64,000 bases of DNA from Acidimicrobiales bacterium. GTDB lineage: Bacteria > Actinomycetota > Acidimicrobiia > Acidimicrobiales > SZUA-35. Shown in pieces: positions 55,257 to 64,000 of the stretch. Below the pieces are notes generated by a model. It made no database searches. It was not told the origin of the DNA and saw only the letters and a list, made by a program, of their open reading frames with translations. The position numbers and the translations under genes are program-made. Each line of letters begins with the position of its first letter. Positions within the stretch are counted from its first letter, which is position 1. The stretch covers positions 124,001 to 188,000 of the forward strand of contig JAWKIO010000006.1 of assembly GCA_041394265.1 (NCBI GenBank), read 5' to 3'.

Positions 55257-56389
55257 CCCCGGGCCTCACGGATGGTGGTGACGGTCATGGTCTGGTTGTG
55301 CAGCTCGCCGATCCCGTTGGCGCTCGAGATCTCGCCGTAGGAGTAGAAGCCGATCACCTGCGTACGTTCGCTCAGGCCATCGACGACCGAGAGGAGTTCG
55401 TCATCGGCAGAACCGCCGAGCACGAGGCGGCGACCCACGCAGCTCACTGCGAGCGCCAGCGAGTCGCCTGCCACTTCCGCCGCGCCATTGCTGTCGTTCG
55501 CCGCCTCCGCCGCCGCGTCGATCAGATCCTCGGGGTTGGCGATCATCAATTGGGCGTGCCAGCCCTGCGGGATGTCACCGGCAAAGGTCATCGAATTGTC
55601 GTCGGTGTCGACGCCGAGCACGGTTCGTACCAGCGGTGCCGACGACCGATCCGCCGGCCAAATGCACAGCGGGAAAAACAGCGCCGAGGCCGGGAGGCCG
55701 TCGGCCAGGTCGCCGAGGTAGGAGCGATACAGCGGCAGTGCCGGCTGCCCGTCGAGCTCGGCCAGTACGTTCGCCGTGGCCTGGGTGACCACCCGCTCGG
55801 GGCCGAACGGTACCCATCCCCCACGCGAGCCATAGCCGGACCGTACCGACGGGCCGTAGAGCCCGACCGCAGCAATCAGATCGGCACCGAAGCGATCGCC
55901 ACTCAGCACCCAGGTCTGTTCGAAACGGTCACCGTCGCCGGCGAGGCCACCCGACACCGGCGTTTCGGCGCCTGCGGCGTGCTGGAGCCCGGCAACGAGC
56001 GCCGACCCGTTGGTCGAGATCCCGTCGGCGAAGACCAGCATCGAGGCCAGATCGTCGGCGGCCAGCTGCTGCCCCAGGGCGCACCCGGCCGCCCTGCTGT
56101 CGACGAAGTCGCTGCTCGACACGGTGGCCAGCCGCAGCTGCGATGACTCGAACTCGACAACGGCGACGGCGATCGTGTCGTCGAGCAGCTGTTCGCCGAC
56201 GATCTCGCCCGACGTCGAACAGCCGACGATGATCGACGACGGATAGTAGGAGCGCAGATCCGCCAGCCATCGGGTGTCGTCGTCGCAACGGCGAGCACCG
56301 AACACGATCACGAGCGTCTCCGGCCCGTCGACCCTCGGCAGGGCGGCACTCCACCCCGCGCCGTCATTCACCAGCGTCTGCACCTTCAT
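55253..56389 (-). CDS. FIST-domain sensory protein
   Basis: A 378-aa cytoplasmic protein with FIST_N (about 25-215, TLVIVFGARRCDD, IIVGCSTSGEIVGEQLLDDTIAVAVVEF, GGLAGDGDRF) followed by FIST_C (about 220-365, GQPALPLYRSYLGD, VGFYSYGEIS). FIST domains are predicted small-ligand sensors, possibly for amino acids, and commonly pair with kinases and c-di-GMP proteins. ATG 56389 has GAGGAG 7 nt upstream, in contrast to the leaderless neighbours. It heads the FIST-kinase-regulator operon, joined by GTGA and ATGA overlaps. Confidence 0.9.
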   Translation of the reverse strand: MKVQTLVNDGAGWSAALPRVDGPETLVIVFGARRCDDDTRWLADLRSYYPSSIIVGCSTSGEIVGEQLLDDTIAVAVVEFESSQLRLATVSSSDFVDSRAAGCALGQQLAADDLASMLVFADGISTNGSALVAGLQHAAGAETPVSGGLAGDGDRFEQTWVLSGDRFGADLIAAVGLYGPSVRSGYGSRGGWVPFGPERVVTQATANVLAELDGQPALPLYRSYLGDLADGLPASALFFPLCIWPADRSSAPLVRTVLGVDTDDNSMTFAGDIPQGWHAQLMIANPEDLIDAAAEAANDSNGAAEVAGDSLALAVSCVGRRLVLGGSADDELLSVVDGLSERTQVIGFYSYGEISSANGIGELHNQTMTVTTIREARG

Positions 56390-56404
56390 CGTCGCGCTCC
56401 TCGT

Positions 56405-56432
56405 CCACTGCGGCAGTGGTCACCGCAGTGTC
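56405..56432. promoter_or_regulatory. Overlapping dyads upstream of the FIST operon
   Basis: CCACTGC-G-GCAGTGG (56405-56419) is a perfect 7-bp dyad. A second pairing, CACTGCGG with CCGCAGTG (56406-56413 with 56423-56430), uses the same left arm. It lies in the 91-bp spacer between aspS and the FIST gene. An operator for the FIST operon or an end-of-aspS hairpin are both possible. CCGCAGTGTC here recalls the repeat core upstream of mltG. Confidence 0.35.
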
Positions 56433-56480
56433 GGCGGCGAGGAACGGGCCATGAGCGCGTCGGTGCTGGCCGAGCAGGTG

Positions 56481-58226
56481 TTACATGGTCGGCGGGAGGA
56501 CGCGGAGACCGAGTTCGGTCAGCTGCTTGTCGTCGATCGCCGTTGGGGCGTTCGTGAGCGGATCGGCACCCGACTGCGGCTTGGGGAACGCGATGACCTC
56601 ACGGATGTTCTCTTCGCCGGCCAGGATCGCGGCGAGGCGGTCGATGCCGTAGGCGAAACCGCCATGCGGCGGGGCGCCGTACTTGAACGGTTCGAGGAAG
56701 AAGCCGAAGCGCTTGTTGGCCTCGTCCTCGGAGATGCCCAGGATCGAGAACACGCGTCGCTGCAGCTGCGGATCATGGATTCGGATACTCCCCGACCCGA
56801 GCTCCCAACCGTTGAGGACCAGGTCGTAGGCCCACGCCCGCACCGACATGGGGTCGGATTCGAGCCGCTCCACGTCGTCGAGGTGGGGATGGCAGAACGC
56901 ATGGTGGCCGGGCTTGGGCCGCCCGGTCGTGCTGTCGACCCCGACGAACAGCGGGAAGTCGACCACCCAGACGTACTTGTAGGGGCCTTCGCTGACCGGC
57001 GGACGACCGAGCTTGTTGCGGATCTCGCCCAGAACCTCGCAGGTGGTCATCCAGTCGTCGGCGACGAGCAGCAGCAGGTCGCCGACGGCGCCATCGAGCG
57101 CAGCGATCAGCGCCGGCACCTCGTCGTCGGAGAGGAACTTGGCCACCGGCGACTCCAGGCCGAGAGAACCGTCGTCGGTCTCGACCACTCGCAGCCAGAC
57201 CAGGCCCTTGGCACCGTTGCTCTTTGCGAAGTCGGTGAGGGCGTCGAGCTTGTTGCGCCCGTAGTCGGCCGAGCCGCCGACGTGATTGATCCCCTTGATG
57301 GACTCGGCGGTCGAGAACGCCTTGAACTCGGTCGAGGCGAAGATCGGGGTGAGCTCGACCAGTTCCATGCCGAAGCGGAGGTCGGGCTTGTCGATACCGA
57401 ACCGGTTCATGGCATCGTGCCAAGTGATGCGCTCGACCGGGTCCGGGCGAACGCCGGTGACGGCCTCGGCGGCATCCAGCACACCGATTTCGGCGGCCGC
57501 GAGCACGTCGTCCACGTCGACGAAGCTCATCTCCATGTCGAGCTGCATGAACTCATACTGGCGATCGGCCCGGAGATCTTCGTCGCGCAAGCAGCGAGCG
57601 ATCTGGAAGTAGCGGTCGAGGCCGCCGACCATCAGCAGCTGCTTGTAGAGCTGGGGCGACTGCGGCAGGGCATAGAACGTGCCCGGACGCTGACGCGACG
57701 GGACCACGAACTCACGGGCGCCTTCCGGGGTCGACGGCATAAGCATCGGGGTCTCGACCTCAACGAAGTCCTGACCCACCATCGCGCTACGAATGGCTGC
57801 GTTGACCTGGGAGCGCACCCGAAGGTTCTTCTGCATGCGCTGACGACGTAGATCGACATAACGATGCTTGAGCCGCACCATCTCGTCGACATCGTCGGCA
57901 CGGGCATCCATGGGAAACGGTGGTGGCTCGGCGATGGAGAGGATCTCGACCTGGCAGTCGTGGATCTCGATGTCACCGGTCGCGATGTCGGCGTTGACGG
58001 TCCCCTCCGGACGTGCGGCCACCGTGCCGGTGACCTGCAGCACGTACTCGCTGCGCACGTCGACGGCGTTGTCGACCACCAGCTGTGTGATGCCGGAGTG
58101 ATCACGAATGTCGACGAAGGCCAGGTGCTCCCCGTGCTCACGCCGACGGTTCACCCAGCCGGTGAGGGTGACGGTCTCGCCGATGTTGTCGGCCCTGAGC
58201 TCTCCGCAGAGGTGGGTTCGCATCAT
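56481..58226 (-). CDS. aspS: Aspartyl-tRNA synthetase
   Basis: Class IIb synthetase, 581 aa, of the bacterial type. The N-terminal OB anticodon domain (about 1-105, VTLTGWVNRRREHG) comes first. The catalytic core has motif 2 FQIARCLRDEDLRADRQ and QLDMEMSF. The bacterial GAD insertion (about 290-410) and C-terminal motif 3 GAPPHGGFAYGIDR follow. Whether it also charges tRNA-Asn cannot be told here. Two consecutive ATGs begin the gene; the first overlaps the hisS stop by ATGA. Confidence 0.96.
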   Translation of the reverse strand: MMRTHLCGELRADNIGETVTLTGWVNRRREHGEHLAFVDIRDHSGITQLVVDNAVDVRSEYVLQVTGTVAARPEGTVNADIATGDIEIHDCQVEILSIAEPPPFPMDARADDVDEMVRLKHRYVDLRRQRMQKNLRVRSQVNAAIRSAMVGQDFVEVETPMLMPSTPEGAREFVVPSRQRPGTFYALPQSPQLYKQLLMVGGLDRYFQIARCLRDEDLRADRQYEFMQLDMEMSFVDVDDVLAAAEIGVLDAAEAVTGVRPDPVERITWHDAMNRFGIDKPDLRFGMELVELTPIFASTEFKAFSTAESIKGINHVGGSADYGRNKLDALTDFAKSNGAKGLVWLRVVETDDGSLGLESPVAKFLSDDEVPALIAALDGAVGDLLLLVADDWMTTCEVLGEIRNKLGRPPVSEGPYKYVWVVDFPLFVGVDSTTGRPKPGHHAFCHPHLDDVERLESDPMSVRAWAYDLVLNGWELGSGSIRIHDPQLQRRVFSILGISEDEANKRFGFFLEPFKYGAPPHGGFAYGIDRLAAILAGEENIREVIAFPKPQSGADPLTNAPTAIDDKQLTELGLRVLPPTM

Positions 58227-59485
58227 GATTGGAGCATCTCCTTCACGGCGGTCACGAGCTGTGACCGCGGCACGGTGATCTGGTCACCTTCGGTTCGTAG
58301 GGGTCGGATGGTGACGGTGTCGTTCGCCGCTTCGTCTTCGCCGACGATGACGGCGACCCCAGCATCGGATCGGTTCGCCGCCTTCATCTGGGCTCGCATC
58401 GAGCGACCGTCGAAGCTGCGGTCGGCCCGCAGGTCGGACCGACGAAGCTCGTCGGTGATGCCCAGGGCCTCGAGACCGTCGGTGGTCGACACCACCCACA
58501 CGTCCATCGACGAGTCGGGAGCAGCGAACGCCTCCTCGGCATCGCAGGCGAGCAGGGTGCGGTCGACGCCGAGTGCGAACCCGACTCCGGGTTCCTCGGG
58601 ACCGCCGAGATCTGCGATCAGGCCGTCGTAGCGGCCGCCGCCACCAACGGCATTCTGGGCGGCGTCGAGCCCGTCGGCGGCGAATTCGAACGTGGTCCGG
58701 GTGTAGTAGTCGAGGCCTCGCACCAGACGTGGCGCCAGCTGATAGGCGACGCCGAGCGCATCGAGGCCGGCGCAGACTCGCTCGAATGCAACCGAGGCGT
58801 CGTCGGACAGGTAGTCGGACAGGAACGGCGCCGCAGCGATCAGCTCGGCGTCGCCCGGACGTTTGGAGTCGAGGACCCGGAGCGGGTTGACCGCCAGGGT
58901 GGCCCGGCTCTGCTCGGACAGGGCGTCGAGGTTCGCCTCGAAGTGGGCACGAAGCGCCTCGAGGTAGCGAGGCCGGTCGCCGGCGTCACCGAGCGAGTTC
59001 ATCAAGAGCGTGACCTTGGTGAGGCCGATCCGCTCATAGAAGCGGTTGGCGAGGGCGATCAGCTCGGTGTCGACATCGGGATCGTGGGTGCCGATCGACT
59101 CGGCGCCGACCTGGTCGAATTGGCGATAGCGCCCTTTCTGCGGCTTGTCGTAGCGGAAGTTCGGGCCGGAGTACCAGACCTTCCACGGGGTCATCGGACG
59201 CTGCTCGGCGAAGATGCGGCAGACCGAGGCGGTGAACTCGGGCCGGAGCGCAATCTGGCGCCCGCCCTTGTCCTCGAAGGCATACAGCTCCTTCGACACG
59301 ACGTCGCTCGCCTCGCCGAGTCGATCGAACACGCGAACGTCTTCGAACATCGGGGGGATCACCTGGCCGAAGCCGGCTGCCGTTGCCTCTTCGGCGAAGA
59401 TCGCAACGAGCGCTCGCATCCGATCGGTGTCGGGCGATTGGAGGTCGCGGGTACCCGGCAGTGCTTGAAAACTCGACTTGGCCAT
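58223..59485 (-). CDS. hisS: Histidyl-tRNA synthetase
   Basis: Class II synthetase, 420 aa. Motif 2 is in YSGPNFRYDKPQKGRYRQFDQVG. The HisRS-specific LVRGLDYYTRTTFEF and motif 3 GVGFALGVDRTLL follow, and a C-terminal anticodon domain starts at about 320 (VWVVSTTDG). ALRPEFTASVCR is the motif 1/2 link. ATG 59485 has TACCCT about 9 nt upstream and so may have its own promoter. It overlaps aspS. Confidence 0.96.
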   Translation of the reverse strand: MAKSSFQALPGTRDLQSPDTDRMRALVAIFAEEATAAGFGQVIPPMFEDVRVFDRLGEASDVVSKELYAFEDKGGRQIALRPEFTASVCRIFAEQRPMTPWKVWYSGPNFRYDKPQKGRYRQFDQVGAESIGTHDPDVDTELIALANRFYERIGLTKVTLLMNSLGDAGDRPRYLEALRAHFEANLDALSEQSRATLAVNPLRVLDSKRPGDAELIAAAPFLSDYLSDDASVAFERVCAGLDALGVAYQLAPRLVRGLDYYTRTTFEFAADGLDAAQNAVGGGGRYDGLIADLGGPEEPGVGFALGVDRTLLACDAEEAFAAPDSSMDVWVVSTTDGLEALGITDELRRSDLRADRSFDGRSMRAQMKAANRSDAGVAVIVGEDEAANDTVTIRPLRTEGDQITVPRSQLVTAVKEMLQS

Positions 59486-59571
59486 GCCCGCCCGAGGGTA
59501 TCGCTACCGACCGTCCACCACCCGTGTTTACGCCCTCACAACCAGCTGGTCGCTAACCATCGCACGTCGAG

Positions 59572-59626
59572 GGTGTTTCGGCGCCAAGCGCCGAAACACC
59601 GTAAGTGACGAAGCCCCCCAGGGGCT
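59572..59626. terminator. Two hairpins between rel and hisS
   Basis: The first (59572-59600) is a perfect 13-bp stem, GGTGTTTCGGCGC with its complement and a 3-nt loop. The second (59612-59626) is AGCCCC/GGGGCT with a 3-nt loop. In the minus direction both follow the rel stop within 17-71 nt. Neither has a T-tract. Termination after rel, with separate hisS-aspS transcription, is the simplest reading. Confidence 0.6.
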
Positions 59627-59642
59627 GAGGAACGACGGGTGG

Positions 59643-61889
59643 TTACGCCCCTTTGCCGGGCATGATCCGGTAGGCGTCGTAGACGGTGTCGATCTTGCGC
59701 AGCGAGCGCAGCAGGTTCTCGAGATGGGACGGATCGGCGATCTCGAAGTCGAAGCGCAATCGGGCGATGCGATCGGTGCCGGTGAGCGTGGAGGCCGACA
59801 GGATGTTGATGTGGTTGTCGGAGAAGTGGGCCGTGACATCGGACAGGAGCCGTGAGCGGTCGTAGGCCTTCACCTCGATCGAGGCAATGAAGTAGCCGGC
59901 CTCTCGCTCGGTGTCCCATTCGACGTCGATGACCCGGTCGTTCTGGCTGGTGACCAGCGATTGGGCGTTGGCGCAGTCGGATCGGTGGACCGACACGCCG
60001 CGTCCTCGGGTGACGAAGCCGACGATCTCGTCGCCGGGCACCGGCGTGCAACAGCGTGACAGCCGGACGAGGACGTCGTCGAGGCCCTCGACGTGAACCC
60101 CGATGGCCTGGCGGCTGCGGCGTCGAGGCCGATTCACCGTGGCAGGGATCGACTCCTCGACCCGGCTCCCGCTGGCCGACTCGAGCTCGCGAGCGACCCG
60201 AGCCGAGATGGATTGACCGGTGACATGGTGTTCACCGATCGCGGCGTAGAGCGCCGTGACGTCGGCGTAGTTGAGCTTCTCGGCCACCGTCTCGAGCACG
60301 TTCGAGCCGAGGATCTTCTGGACCGGGAGACCGTCGCGGCGCAGCGCCTTCTGGAGGTCGTCCTGGCCCTGGGCGATGGCGTCCTCGCGCCGCTCTCGAG
60401 AGAACCACTGCTTGATCTTGCTGGACGCCTTCGGCGTGCGGACGAACAGCAGCCAGTCTTTCGACGGACCGGCCGATTCGGACTTCGACGTGAAGATCTC
60501 GACCGTCTCGCCCGAGTGCAGCTCTTCGGAGAGAGCAACGAGGCGACCGTTGACCTTGGCACCGACGGTCTTGTGCCCGATGTCGGTGTGGATCGCATAG
60601 GCGAAGTCGATCGGCGTGGAGCCGGTCACGAGCGTGAAGACGTCGCCCTTCGGCGTGAAGACGAAGACCTCATCCTGATCGAGATCGATCTTGAGGCTCG
60701 CCATGAACTCGTCGGGATCGCTGGTCTCCTTCTCCCAGTCGATGATCCTGGCCAGCCACGGGAGGTCCAACTGCCCGGCAGCGGTGTCGCTCCCCCGCGC
60801 CGTGGTGCGGTCCTTGTAGAGGAAGTGCGAGGCCACGCCGAACTCGGCACGGTTGTGCATGTCGGCGGTGCGGATCTGGACCTCGATGGGCTTGCCCTGC
60901 GGACCGACGACCGTGGTGTGCAGCGACTGGTAGAGGTTGAACTTGGGCATGGCCACGTAGTCCTTGAACCGGCCCTGCACCGGCTTCCAGGTGGCGTGGA
61001 TCGAGCCGAGTGCGGCATAGCAATCGCGGACCGAATCGACGATGACGCGAATGCCGACCAGATCGTGGATCTCGTCGAACTCCTTGCCCTTGAGCACCAT
61101 CTTCTCGTAGATCGAGTAGAGGTGCTTCTCGCGCCCGGTGACCTCGGCGTCGATGTTGAGTTCCTGCAACCGGAACCGGACGTCTTCGAGAACCTGCGTG
61201 AGATAGATGTTGCGCTCGGGCGCCCGCTCGGCCACCAGATGCTCGATCGTTGCGTAGCGCTTGGGGTGGAGGGCGGCGAAGCTGAGGTCTTCGAGCTGGG
61301 TCTTGACCTCTTGGATGCCGAGACGATGGGCCAGCGGAGCGTAGACGTCGAGCGTCTCGCGGGCGGCCCGTTCCTGCTTCCACCTGGGCATCGCACCGAT
61401 CGTGCGGAGGTTGTGGAGTCGGTCGCACAGCTTGATCAGCAGGACACGGAGGTCCTTCGACATCGCCACCAGCATCTTGCGGAAGGTGGCCGCCTGCTGG
61501 GCTTCCTTGGAGTTGAAGTGGAGGCGGTCGAGCTTGGTGACACCGTCGACGATCGCCGCCACCTCGGGGCCGAAGGCGGCCTCGATGTCGAGCACGGTGC
61601 ACGTGGTGTCTTCGACGGCATCGTGGAGCAGGGCCGCCGCAATCGTGTATTCGTCGAGGCCGAGGCCGGCCACGATCTTGGCCACGGCGACCGGGTGCAC
61701 GATGTAGGGCTCGCCGGACTTGCGTCGCTGGTTCGCGTGGGCCTCGGCGGCCATCCGGTACGCCCGGGCGACGAAGTCGATCTGCTCGTCGCGCCGCCTG
61801 CCCTGGAACCCGACGACGAGATCACCGATGTCGTCCGCGAGCGGTTGACGCTCCCGCCGCCATGGCAACACTCGGTGGGCACTCACCAT
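59643..61889 (-). CDS. relA: Bifunctional (p)ppGpp synthetase/hydrolase (Rel)
   Basis: A long RSH enzyme controlling the stringent response, 748 aa. The HD hydrolase domain (about 45-200) has YIVHPVAVA, LLHDAVEDT and the intact HD pair, so hydrolysis should work. The synthetase domain (about 250-380) has KEFDEIHDLVGIRVIV, GRFKDYVAMPKFNLYQSLHT and VEIQIRT-like VQIRTADMHN. TGS (VFTPKGDVFTL) and a zinc-finger-like/ACT region (HRSDCANAQSL and the C-terminal 90 residues) complete it. Actinobacteria usually have this single bifunctional Rel. ATG 61889 follows TACCGT by 6 nt. Confidence 0.95.
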   Translation of the reverse strand: MVSAHRVLPWRRERQPLADDIGDLVVGFQGRRRDEQIDFVARAYRMAAEAHANQRRKSGEPYIVHPVAVAKIVAGLGLDEYTIAAALLHDAVEDTTCTVLDIEAAFGPEVAAIVDGVTKLDRLHFNSKEAQQAATFRKMLVAMSKDLRVLLIKLCDRLHNLRTIGAMPRWKQERAARETLDVYAPLAHRLGIQEVKTQLEDLSFAALHPKRYATIEHLVAERAPERNIYLTQVLEDVRFRLQELNIDAEVTGREKHLYSIYEKMVLKGKEFDEIHDLVGIRVIVDSVRDCYAALGSIHATWKPVQGRFKDYVAMPKFNLYQSLHTTVVGPQGKPIEVQIRTADMHNRAEFGVASHFLYKDRTTARGSDTAAGQLDLPWLARIIDWEKETSDPDEFMASLKIDLDQDEVFVFTPKGDVFTLVTGSTPIDFAYAIHTDIGHKTVGAKVNGRLVALSEELHSGETVEIFTSKSESAGPSKDWLLFVRTPKASSKIKQWFSRERREDAIAQGQDDLQKALRRDGLPVQKILGSNVLETVAEKLNYADVTALYAAIGEHHVTGQSISARVARELESASGSRVEESIPATVNRPRRRSRQAIGVHVEGLDDVLVRLSRCCTPVPGDEIVGFVTRGRGVSVHRSDCANAQSLVTSQNDRVIDVEWDTEREAGYFIASIEVKAYDRSRLLSDVTAHFSDNHINILSASTLTGTDRIARLRFDFEIADPSHLENLLRSLRKIDTVYDAYRIMPGKGA

Positions 61890-61895
61890 GGCTCT

Positions 61896-61901
61896 ACGGT
61901 A
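61896..61901 (-). promoter_or_regulatory. -10 box (TACCGT) of rel
   Basis: TACCGT on the minus strand ends 6 nt before the rel ATG, in the 33-bp secF-rel spacer, without a Shine-Dalgarno. Confidence 0.5.
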
Positions 61902-61922
61902 TCGCCCCTCGTCGTTGGCGCC

Positions 61923-62903
61923 TTAGCGAGGCAGCCCGGTCGGTCCGAGCGGGGTGATCGACGGCTTGGACTTGGTGTCCGTTGCGGGCTTCTCCGGCAT
62001 CCGTTGCTTGAGCCACACGAGTAGCGGCGAGGCAACGAAGATCGACGAATATGTTCCGGCGAGCAGGCCGATGAAGAGGGCCAGGGCAAAGTCCCGCAGG
62101 GTCGCGCCCCCCAGGAACAGGCCGCCGATGACCAGCATCGACACCACCGGGAGCACCGTGGTGAGGGTGGTGTTGATCGAACGCATCAACACCTGGTTCA
62201 TCGAGGTGTTGACGAGGTCGCTCAATTCCGCCGGCTTTCTACCGGTGTTCTCCGCCTCGTTCTCCTTCACCTTGTCGTAGACCACAACGGTGTCGTAGAG
62301 CGAGTACCCCATGATCGTGAGCAGCGCGATCACCGTGGCGGGACTCACCTCGAAGCGCACGATCACGTACACCCCGGCGGTGAGCAGGAGGTCGTGGATC
62401 ACCGCGACGATGGCACCGACGGCCATCTCCCACTCGAGCGTCAGCGAGAGGTAGACCGCCACGGCGATGAAGAACAGCACCAGGGCACGGAGTGCCTTGT
62501 TGGTGATCTGATCGCCCCAGGTGGGGCCGACCTCGTTGATCGAGATCTCGTCGGCGGTGCGCCCGCTGACCTCGACCAGCTCGCTGATGATCTGGTCGGA
62601 GTTGTCGAGCTGCTCGGCGCCGGTCTGCACCCGAACGTAGCTGTCGCCGTCGGCGTTCTCGATGATCTGGATACGGACGTCGGTCTCGGTGATCACACTT
62701 CGTGCGGATTCCACCGTGACGTCGGCAGGCACCTGCACCTCGTAGATGCCGCCACCCTCGAAGTCGATGCTGAGGTTGAAGCCGACCACGACGATGAGGA
62801 TCGCCGAGATCAGGCTGACCGCTCCGGCGAGCGGCAGGGTGAACTTCCACGATGGCCGGAAGTCGATGTTCGAGCTGTTGTTGAAGATGTCGCGCAGCGT
62901 CAT
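61923..62903 (-). CDS. secF: Protein-export membrane protein SecF
   Basis: An RND-type subunit that, with SecD, helps proton-driven release of proteins from SecYEG, 326 aa. TM1 (about 20-42) is followed by the P4-like periplasmic domain (IDFEGGGIYEV, EISINEVGPTWG). TM2-TM6 follow with the SecD/F signature TIMGYSLYDTVVVYDKVKEN and MNQVLMRSINTTLTT. ATG 62903 overlaps the secD stop by ATGA. Confidence 0.95.
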   Translation of the reverse strand: MTLRDIFNNSSNIDFRPSWKFTLPLAGAVSLISAILIVVVGFNLSIDFEGGGIYEVQVPADVTVESARSVITETDVRIQIIENADGDSYVRVQTGAEQLDNSDQIISELVEVSGRTADEISINEVGPTWGDQITNKALRALVLFFIAVAVYLSLTLEWEMAVGAIVAVIHDLLLTAGVYVIVRFEVSPATVIALLTIMGYSLYDTVVVYDKVKENEAENTGRKPAELSDLVNTSMNQVLMRSINTTLTTVLPVVSMLVIGGLFLGGATLRDFALALFIGLLAGTYSSIFVASPLLVWLKQRMPEKPATDTKSKPSITPLGPTGLPR

Positions 62904-64000
62904 GACGAGCGTCCCTTCCGCTTGCCGGCCTTGGCACTCGAGGCATCGAGCCCTTCCGTCTGGCGGATACCCAGCAGTTTCGGATTGGCCACCACCGCCG
63001 GTCGCCGGGCAATCCACATGAGCGCCGGACGCATGAAGACATACGCCACGATCAGGTCGAGGAAGGTTGCGATGCCGAGGTAGAAGGCGAAACCACGCAC
63101 GGCGCCGACCGTGAGGAAGTAGAGCAGGCCGGCGGCGATGAGGCTCACCACATCGGCCTTCAAGATGGTGGAGATGGCCCCCTGGTAGGCCCGTTCGACC
63201 GCCGTGGTGAGCTTTCGGGCCTTGCCGTGGGCCACGGTGTCCTTCACGTTCTCGAAGTAGACGATGTTCGAGTCGGCCGAGACACCGATCGACACGATGA
63301 GCCCGACCACACCCGAGAGGGTGATGGCGAGCCCCCGGGTCTCACCGAGCCACGAGATGATGGTCCACAGCAGCATGAACGACATGACCAGGCCGCCGAT
63401 GGCGACCATGCCTGCGAGGCGGTAGTACCAGAGCAGGTAGAGCGCCACGATGGCGAGACCGATGAGGCCGGCGATGATGCCGGCTCGAAGAACGTCGTCG
63501 CCGATCGTGGCCGAGACGGTGCGGGTCTGCTGCGCTTCCAGCACGACCGGGAGGGCGCCGTAGTTCAGGACCAGCGCCAGGTTGCGGGCACTCACCTCAT
63601 CGAAGGAGCCGCTGATCTGGATCTGGTCGCGAGAGAAACTCGGCTGCTGGATGTTGGGCGCCGAGATCACCTTGCCGTCGAGGACGATGGCGAGACGACC
63701 CGAGGGGCAAACCAGGGGGTCAGGGCTCGAGACGTAGCACTTTGCCGCCGCGGCGTTGAACTGGTCGATGCCCTCGGCCCCCGACTTGAACACGGGGCTC
63801 ACCGACCAGGTCTGGAGCCCGTCGAAGCCGACGTCGGCCGACTCGAGGGTGTCGCCTCGAAGCAACGCTGGACCCAGACAGATCCGGTTGCCGTCGATGT
63901 CGTCGAGCACGACGTAGTCGTCGTAGAGGTCGGCCTCGGGCGGCGTGGTGCCATCGATCCCGCAGGCCGCGTCGACGGCAGCAATGAGCTGCTCCTGTTC
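62900..64000 (-). CDS. secD: Protein-export membrane protein SecD, C-terminal part (cut by window edge)
   Basis: The partner of SecF in the SecDF export complex. About 366 codons are visible; the frame stays open to the right edge, so the N-terminal TM helix is outside. Visible: the end of the periplasmic region with SGSFDEVSARNLALVLNYGALPV, then TM helices 2-6 with LYLLWYYRLAGMVAIGGL and GLIVSIGVSADSNIVYFE. The latter is the conserved SecD D-x-N segment important for proton use. The C-terminus is basic (KAGKRKGRSS). It overlaps secF by ATGA. Confidence 0.95.
   Translation of the reverse strand, partial: EQEQLIAAVDAACGIDGTTPPEADLYDDYVVLDDIDGNRICLGPALLRGDTLESADVGFDGLQTWSVSPVFKSGAEGIDQFNAAAAKCYVSSPDPLVCPSGRLAIVLDGKVISAPNIQQPSFSRDQIQISGSFDEVSARNLALVLNYGALPVVLEAQQTRTVSATIGDDVLRAGIIAGLIGLAIVALYLLWYYRLAGMVAIGGLVMSFMLLWTIISWLGETRGLAITLSGVVGLIVSIGVSADSNIVYFENVKDTVAHGKARKLTTAVERAYQGAISTILKADVVSLIAAGLLYFLTVGAVRGFAFYLGIATFLDLIVAYVFMRPALMWIARRPAVVANPKLLGIRQTEGLDASSAKAGKRKGRSS

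Overview
The window is about 64 kb of dense, high-GC bacterial chromosome from an actinobacterium. Supporting markers are an actinobacterial-type integration host factor (mihF), a DUF1844-like gene beside infC, a PriA without helicase motifs, and many start codons preceded at 6-8 nt by a TANNNT box and no Shine-Dalgarno. The gene set fits Acidimicrobiia best, but that placement is inference. No phage, IS element, CRISPR array, rRNA or tRNA gene was seen. Almost everything is housekeeping.

Layout, left to right. 1-4246 (minus): infC-rpmI-rplT-trmH-pheS-pheT, with IF3 starting at a non-canonical AUC and a five-copy 24-bp palindromic tandem repeat after trmH. 4564-13367: mixed single genes (DUF1844 protein, lipoprotein, dienelactone hydrolase, membrane CHASE-like/GGDEF/EAL protein, Mog, Cys/Met-type PLP enzyme, DUF1015, aminotransferase). 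13390-16158 (minus): def-micro-ORF-fmt-rsmB, joined by overlapping stops and starts. 16241-19939: two RNA-modification-type methyltransferases, an SDR and a YtcJ-like amidohydrolase. 20223-35031 (minus): a long run pyrR-pyrB-pyrC'-carA-carB-pyrD-pyrF, then mihF-gmk-rpoZ-coaBC-metK-priA. This is pyrimidine synthesis followed by nucleotide, CoA, SAM and replication-restart functions.

35108-45546 (minus): GNAT, HpcH aldolase, a secreted CAP/DUF4214 protein, then mltG-aroE-(DUF4388)-prepilin peptidase-aroB-pepP-efp-nusB. 45648-51010 (minus): rarA-DUF948-unknown-alaS-ruvX. 51036-56389: a membrane-anchored unknown, then a three-gene overlapping signalling module (FIST sensor, PAS histidine kinase, receiver-PAS-GGDEF-EAL effector). 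56481-64000 (minus): secD-secF-rel-hisS-aspS, with secD cut by the window edge.

Most unusual points: (1) the pyr leader has a near-consensus PyrR-binding loop and an intrinsic terminator placed inside the first codons of pyrR; (2) the only dihydroorotase gene has lost its metal ligands and looks like a pseudoenzyme partner of aspartate transcarbamoylase; (3) PyrD is class 1 and 1B-like but no pyrK is present; (4) infC starts with AUC; (5) a 25-codon micro-ORF is tied by GTGA overlaps to both def and fmt; (6) the FIST-kinase-c-di-GMP module.
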